Shown piece after piece: positions 60,408 to 64,000 of a stretch of 64,000 nt of DNA (position 1 is its first letter; each line of letters begins with the position of its first letter). The notes beneath the pieces are model-generated. The model did no database searches. It saw only the letters and a program-made list of their open reading frames with translations, and was not told the DNA's origin. The position numbers were made by a program, and so were the translations under genes. The stretch is from JAVBWI01 sp036677445. Lineage in GTDB: Bacteria; Bacillota; Clostridia; Christensenellales; CAG-138. Where the stretch lies: the NCBI GenBank assembly GCA_036677445.1, contig JAVBWI010000017.1, positions 186,001-250,000 of the forward strand. Direction: 5' to 3'.

Positions 60408-60941
60408 ATGATCCAACAATCCCACGAATGTGAACAGGCGGCTGTTCTCTCCGCCGCGCAATTGATGTGCGCCGCAGCGCGTACCGCCCCCAAGACCAAG
60501 GGCACCGATCACATTGAAACCTGCGTGGTGACCGGCGCCGAAAAGGATGCGCTGGCCGATAATATGGAGGCGCTTTGTGTAACCCTTGGCTACGGATTCT
60601 TCGCGCGGGATGCGCAGAATGTCCGCAATTCCCAGGCGGTGGTGCTTATCGGCACCAGGGTCGCCGCCCACGGTCTCAACGACGGCTGCCGTTACTGCGG
60701 TTTTGAAAACTGCGCGGCATGCACAAAAGCCGGCGGCGTTTGCGCGTACGACAGCATCGACCTGGGCATTGCGGTGGGTTCGGCGGTGGGCGTCGCGGCG
60801 GATCTGCATATGGATAACCGCGTCATGTTCTCGGTGGGCCGAGCGGCGCTGCACATGGGCCTGATGCCCCCCACGGTCAAGGAGATGCTGGGCATCCCGC
60901 TTTCGGTCTCGGGCAAATCGCCTTTCTTTGACAGAAAATAA
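60408..60941 (+). CDS. DUF2148 ferredoxin-domain protein
   Basis: A 177-residue protein. CAAARTAPKTKGTDHIETCV, the cysteine cluster GCRYCGFENCAACTKAGGVC, and SVGRAALHMGLMPPTVKEML with GIPLSVSGKSPFFDRK define the family. The cysteines probably hold an iron-sulfur cluster; function is not established. Mostly found in anaerobes. AGGAGG-like site (CGGAGG) precedes the start. Confidence 0.92.
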   Translation: MIQQSHECEQAAVLSAAQLMCAAARTAPKTKGTDHIETCVVTGAEKDALADNMEALCVTLGYGFFARDAQNVRNSQAVVLIGTRVAAHGLNDGCRYCGFENCAACTKAGGVCAYDSIDLGIAVGSAVGVAADLHMDNRVMFSVGRAALHMGLMPPTVKEMLGIPLSVSGKSPFFDRK

Positions 60942-60958
60942 TTCAGCGCTGCTTCAAT

Positions 60959-60995
60959 AAGCCGCTCCGCAGCCATTCTTGGCCGCGGAGCGGCT
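60959..60995 (+). terminator. hairpin terminator after the DUF2148 gene
   Basis: AAGCCGCTCCGC pairs with GCGGAGCGGCTT around a 13-base loop; T tract is short. Confidence 0.65.
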
Positions 60996-61431
60996 TCAGG
61001 CCATCGGCAAAGTCCGCAGGACTTTGCCGATAGGTTTTCTGTGGGTTAAAATGCCGCTTATGGCGGCATTTTTTCCGCCAATTTGACACGCAAAGACGCT
61101 GCGCTGTCAAATTGGATTATACGTGGGGGCTTCCCGTAGGGAAGCGGGTTCGTTGGCTCATGAGAGCCAAAAATCGATCCTGTGAATCGATTTTAGAACC
61201 CCGAGTACCTCGCTGCGAATCCCCCGCACCCCCATGGAAGGCTTGTTCATACTTTGGGGCCGCCGAGCGGCTCTTTTTTGTTGTAAAAGCAACCATCTTC
61301 TAACGAATCCTAGTATTTACTATTGCATACAAATTCGCATAATCGCGTATACGGAAATACCGCTTTGCATTAATCCATAACTGAATCTGCGAACCAAATA
61401 TTTAGTCATAAAATTAATTTGTCGAAAATGC
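60996..61431. repeat. noncoding stretch with several hairpins
   Basis: Hairpins CGGCAAAGTCC/GGACTTTGCCG (about 61004-61032), AATGCCGC/GCGGCATT (61049-61069) and CAATTTGACA/TGTCAAATTG (61078-61114) follow in a row, then GGCTTCCC/GGGAAGCG and AATCGAT repeats. Similar in style to the composite repeats but lacking AAGGTGTC. From 61290 the DNA is AT-rich. No gene. Confidence 0.5.
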
Positions 61432-61458
61432 TAAATATTACACGAATTTGTGCGATAT
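61432..61458 (+). promoter_or_regulatory. sigma-D (FliA-type) promoter of the chemotaxis genes
   Basis: TAAA (61432-61435), 15-base spacer, TGCGATAT (61451-61458), one base from the consensus TAAA-N15-GCCGATAT in the -10 core region. About 54 bases before the cheW start. Confidence 0.7.
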
Positions 61459-61511
61459 AGTAATTGTTCAAGCTTGAAACCATTTATAAAAATGCATAGG
61501 GGGTATGCTGT

Positions 61512-62003
61512 GTGGAATTGGCGCAAGACCATCTTGAGGCGATGGATGGGGATACGCAGCGTGGCCGGTTTCTTACATTTTTAATCGGCAAAAAGCGTTA
61601 CGGTATTCCTACGGAGAGCGTAAGAGAGATTATCGGACTGCAAACCATCACCAGGCTGCCGGGGGCGCCGGCGCATATCAAGGGCGTTATCAATCTTCGC
61701 GGAAAAGTCATACCGGTCACTGATGTCCGGCTGAAATTCAATAAAAAGCCGATCTCCTATACCGAACAAACCTGCATCATTATTGCCGATATCCGGCATA
61801 AGCCCATGGGGATGATAGTGGACAACGTAATAGACGAGCTGAGCCTGGAGGAGGGCGAGATCCTTCCGCTGACGAAATATCACGCAATAATAAGAAACCG
61901 GCATTTTGGCCGCATCGGGGCCGCGGGCGGCCGGGTAAAACTGCTTCTAAGCTGCGAAACACTGTTTCAGCAAGAAGAAATAAAATTCATGGAAGGCATT
62001 TAA
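61512..62003 (+). CDS. cheW: chemotaxis coupling protein CheW
   Basis: A 163-residue protein from GTG at 61512 (AGGGGG eight bases upstream). RFLTFLIGKKRYGIPTESVR, ITRLPGAPAHIKGVINLRGK and VIPVTDVRLKFNKKPISYTE are the SH3-like CheW pattern, with GMIVDNVIDELSLEEGEI after. It links receptors to the CheA kinase. A receptor gene follows after 15 bases, and a sigma-D promoter precedes. Confidence 0.95.
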   Translation: MELAQDHLEAMDGDTQRGRFLTFLIGKKRYGIPTESVREIIGLQTITRLPGAPAHIKGVINLRGKVIPVTDVRLKFNKKPISYTEQTCIIIADIRHKPMGMIVDNVIDELSLEEGEILPLTKYHAIIRNRHFGRIGAAGGRVKLLLSCETLFQQEEIKFMEGI

Positions 62004-62018
62004 TAGGGGGGTATTATA

Positions 62019-64000
62019 ATGCAATGGTTCAGAAATTTAAAAATCTCGACAAAACTCATATCATCCTTTCTGGTAATTGCGCTGATTGCGGGCGGTGTTG
62101 GCGCATTCGGCGTACTTTCGCTGTCCTCTGTCAGTACGTCCAGCCGAAGCCTGTTTGCAAACTACGGGAATTCTCAGGGATATCTCGGCTATGTACTGGG
62201 CGAGTTTCATAACCAGCGCGCGCTGTACAGGGATGTTATACTCGAAGCGGATGACGCAAAGACGGCCTCGTACGCCGAAGCCATAGAGGCGTCCGGTACG
62301 GTCATGGTGGACAATCTGGCCAAATACAAAGCGACCTGCCTGACTCAGGAAGACCTTTTGCGCTACGCCAAACTCGAAGCGGCGATCAATACCTATATCG
62401 GGGTACGCGATTCCATACTGGCGCCCGCGTTAAAAGGCGATTATAAGGGCGCTTACGCCGTTATGCGGGAGGAAGGCGCGGCCAAGGCCGTAAACGACGC
62501 GAAAAAAGTCCTGGACGAACACGTGCAAAACAACGTGCAAACCGCGGACGCCGAGCTGGATGCGGAAAACCGTTCCGTAAGCAATACCATTATGATCATG
62601 CTGATGCTGGTTGCGGTGGGCGTTGTGCTGGCGGTGCTCCTGGGTATATTTATTTCCCGCGTCATAGGCAAACCCATACGGCATCTTTCGGATGTTGCCA
62701 ACCAGCTTGCAGCCGGAGAAACCAATATCCAGCGCACCAATTACCATGCTAAGGATGAAGTCGGGCAACTGCTCAATTCCTTCCGGGATATCCTCAACGC
62801 CATACAGGCGCTGGTGGCCGATTCCAATATGCTGACGGAGGCGGCGGTAAACGGCAGGCTTTCCGCGCGTGCGGATGCGGACAGGCATCAGGGCGACTAC
62901 CGCAAGATCATAGAAGGCGTCAACCATACGCTGGACGCCGTCATCGAACCCGTCAACGAGGCGGCCGCGGTATTGCAGGAAATGGCGCGCGGCAACCTCG
63001 GCGTGAACGTCATGGGCGATTACAGGGGCGATCATGCGGTCATAAAAGACGCGCTCAACGACACCATCAATACCATCAAAGGCTATATCGGCGAAATTTC
63101 GGACGTGCTGGGCATGATGGCGGCCGGGAACCTGGATACGGGCATCACGTCGGAATACCGCGGCGATTTTATTGCGCTCAAGGACTCCATCAATAACATC
63201 ATCTCGGAACTCAACCATATACTCCTGGAAATCAACACCGCCGCCGATCAGGTAGCTTCCGGCACGCGGCAGGTATCCGAAGGAAGCCAGGCGATTTCGC
63301 AGGGCGCGACGGAGCAGGCAAGCTCCATTGAAGAACTGACCGCCTCCATCACACAGATCGCGGTGCAGACCAAGCAGAACGCGGCCAACGCCAATAAAGC
63401 GAATGAGCTCTCCATCACGGCGAAGGACAACGCCGTCAAGGGCAACGACCAGATGAAGGGTATGCAGCAGGCGATGGCGGAGATCAACGAATCCTCCGAA
63501 AACATCTCCAAGATCATCAAAGTCATCGACGACATCGCGTTCCAAACCAATATACTTGCGTTGAACGCGGCGGTGGAAGCCGCCCGCGCGGGCGTCCACG
63601 GCAAGGGCTTTGCGGTCGTCGCGGAGGAGGTGCGAAACCTTGCCGCCAGAAGCGCCAACGCCGCGAAGGAAACCACCGCGCTCATCGAAGGCTCCATCAA
63701 AAAGGCCGAAGCGGGCACAAGAATAGCAGACGGCACGGCGGTGGCTCTGGGCGAAATCGTCAGCGGAGTGGAAAAAGCGGTGGAGCTGGTCGGAGAGATC
63801 GCGGTCGCCTCCAACGAGCAGGCGACAGGCATCGCGCAGGTCAACCGCGGCATCGAGCAGCTCTCAGAGGTCGTGCAGACCAACTCCGCCACCGCAGAGG
63901 AAGCCGCGGCCGCAAGCGAGGAGCTTTCCGGCCAGGCGGATCTGCTCAAGGGTATGGTCGCGCAGTTTAAGCTAAAGCGCAAGGACGGCGCCGGTGCGGA
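62019..64000 (+). CDS. methyl-accepting chemotaxis protein (3' end outside window)
   Basis: At least 660 residues, still open at the edge. TM1 LISSFLVIALIAGGVGAFGV; a periplasmic four-helix bundle of about 150 residues (GEFHNQRALYRDVILEADDA); TM2 TIMIMLMLVAVGVVLAVLLG; a HAMP domain, then two further HAMP-like segments (IIEGVNHTLDAVIEPVNEAA, DSINNIISELNHILLEINTA). The signalling tip is DDIAFQTNILALNAAVEAAR near residues 503-522. The frame ends at the edge in GMVAQFKLKRKDGAGA, so little may be missing. Operon with cheW. The long minus-strand frames here are shadows. Confidence 0.95.
   Translation, partial: MQWFRNLKISTKLISSFLVIALIAGGVGAFGVLSLSSVSTSSRSLFANYGNSQGYLGYVLGEFHNQRALYRDVILEADDAKTASYAEAIEASGTVMVDNLAKYKATCLTQEDLLRYAKLEAAINTYIGVRDSILAPALKGDYKGAYAVMREEGAAKAVNDAKKVLDEHVQNNVQTADAELDAENRSVSNTIMIMLMLVAVGVVLAVLLGIFISRVIGKPIRHLSDVANQLAAGETNIQRTNYHAKDEVGQLLNSFRDILNAIQALVADSNMLTEAAVNGRLSARADADRHQGDYRKIIEGVNHTLDAVIEPVNEAAAVLQEMARGNLGVNVMGDYRGDHAVIKDALNDTINTIKGYIGEISDVLGMMAAGNLDTGITSEYRGDFIALKDSINNIISELNHILLEINTAADQVASGTRQVSEGSQAISQGATEQASSIEELTASITQIAVQTKQNAANANKANELSITAKDNAVKGNDQMKGMQQAMAEINESSENISKIIKVIDDIAFQTNILALNAAVEAARAGVHGKGFAVVAEEVRNLAARSANAAKETTALIEGSIKKAEAGTRIADGTAVALGEIVSGVEKAVELVGEIAVASNEQATGIAQVNRGIEQLSEVVQTNSATAEEAAAASEELSGQADLLKGMVAQFKLKRKDGAGA

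Noticed and set aside
62430..63599. 389-residue minus-strand frame
   Set aside because: Antisense shadow of the chemoreceptor, which has clear HAMP and signalling motifs.

Overview
The window looks like the replication-origin neighbourhood of a moderately high-GC, endospore-forming, motile, anaerobic member of the Clostridia (Bacillota). Support for this: dnaA and dnaN; a parAB pair with three perfect parS sites; spore-maturation genes spmA/spmB; an AbrB-type regulator; a GGGC-type pyrG attenuator; a glutamine synthetase followed by an ANTAR regulator; a flavodiiron protein, ferritin-like and hemerythrin-like proteins; and a sigma-D-like promoter in front of chemotaxis genes. I cannot place it to genus. 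The usual origin neighbours of Bacillota (recF, gyrB/gyrA, rpmH-rnpA-yidC-jag-mnmG-rsmG) are absent, so the region has been rearranged.

Layout. 0-2.1 kb: leftward EAL-CBS signalling protein (cut by the window edge) and a deaminase-fold protein whose catalytic Glu is Ala. 2.3-5.6 kb: dnaA (with a terminator-like hairpin in its leader), a candidate oriC and dnaN. 5.7-8.3 kb: abrB-like gene, spmAB, comB. 8.6-11.5 kb: a frameshifted glycine-rich/collagen-like surface protein behind a TetR gene with a 36-bp palindromic operator. 11.7-15.5 kb: guaA, three parS sites, parA, parB. 15.6-18.4 kb: accessory patch with a twice-frameshifted membrane-protein gene, a secreted unknown, and an intact plus a deleted copy of a papain-like protein. 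18.5-25.7 kb: pyrG, a DUF815 ATPase, a polytopic membrane protein with a decayed second tail, and pepF. 25.7-28.4 kb: fetAB iron exporter, divergent padR, DUF695-RraB protein. 28.4-32.8 kb: an intergenic cluster of DnaA boxes, then glnA, an ANTAR regulator, a membrane-anchored beta-propeller and a CvpA protein with an apparent ATC start. 32.9-42.3 kb: envelope, ligase and hydrolase genes, including a lipoprotein class B PBP and lplA. 42.6-49.0 kb: an iron/oxygen/NO island (DUF2325, DUF3793, flavodoxin, flavodiiron protein, ferritin-like, DUF1858, DUF438-HHE-PAS, cupin). 49.0-61 kb: hydrolase and regulators, pyk, MFS, ybaK, DUF2807, a LysE exporter with a divergent XRE-cupin regulator, DUF2148. 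61.4-64 kb: cheW and a chemoreceptor cut by the right edge.

The window is rich in dispersed structured repeats. The most striking is a composite of three hairpins ending in a 13-bp stem with a CATG-centred loop, between the boxes AAGGTGTC and GACGA. It occurs at five loci, and its stems differ in sequence but stay paired. No tRNA, rRNA, CRISPR array or complete insertion sequence was seen.
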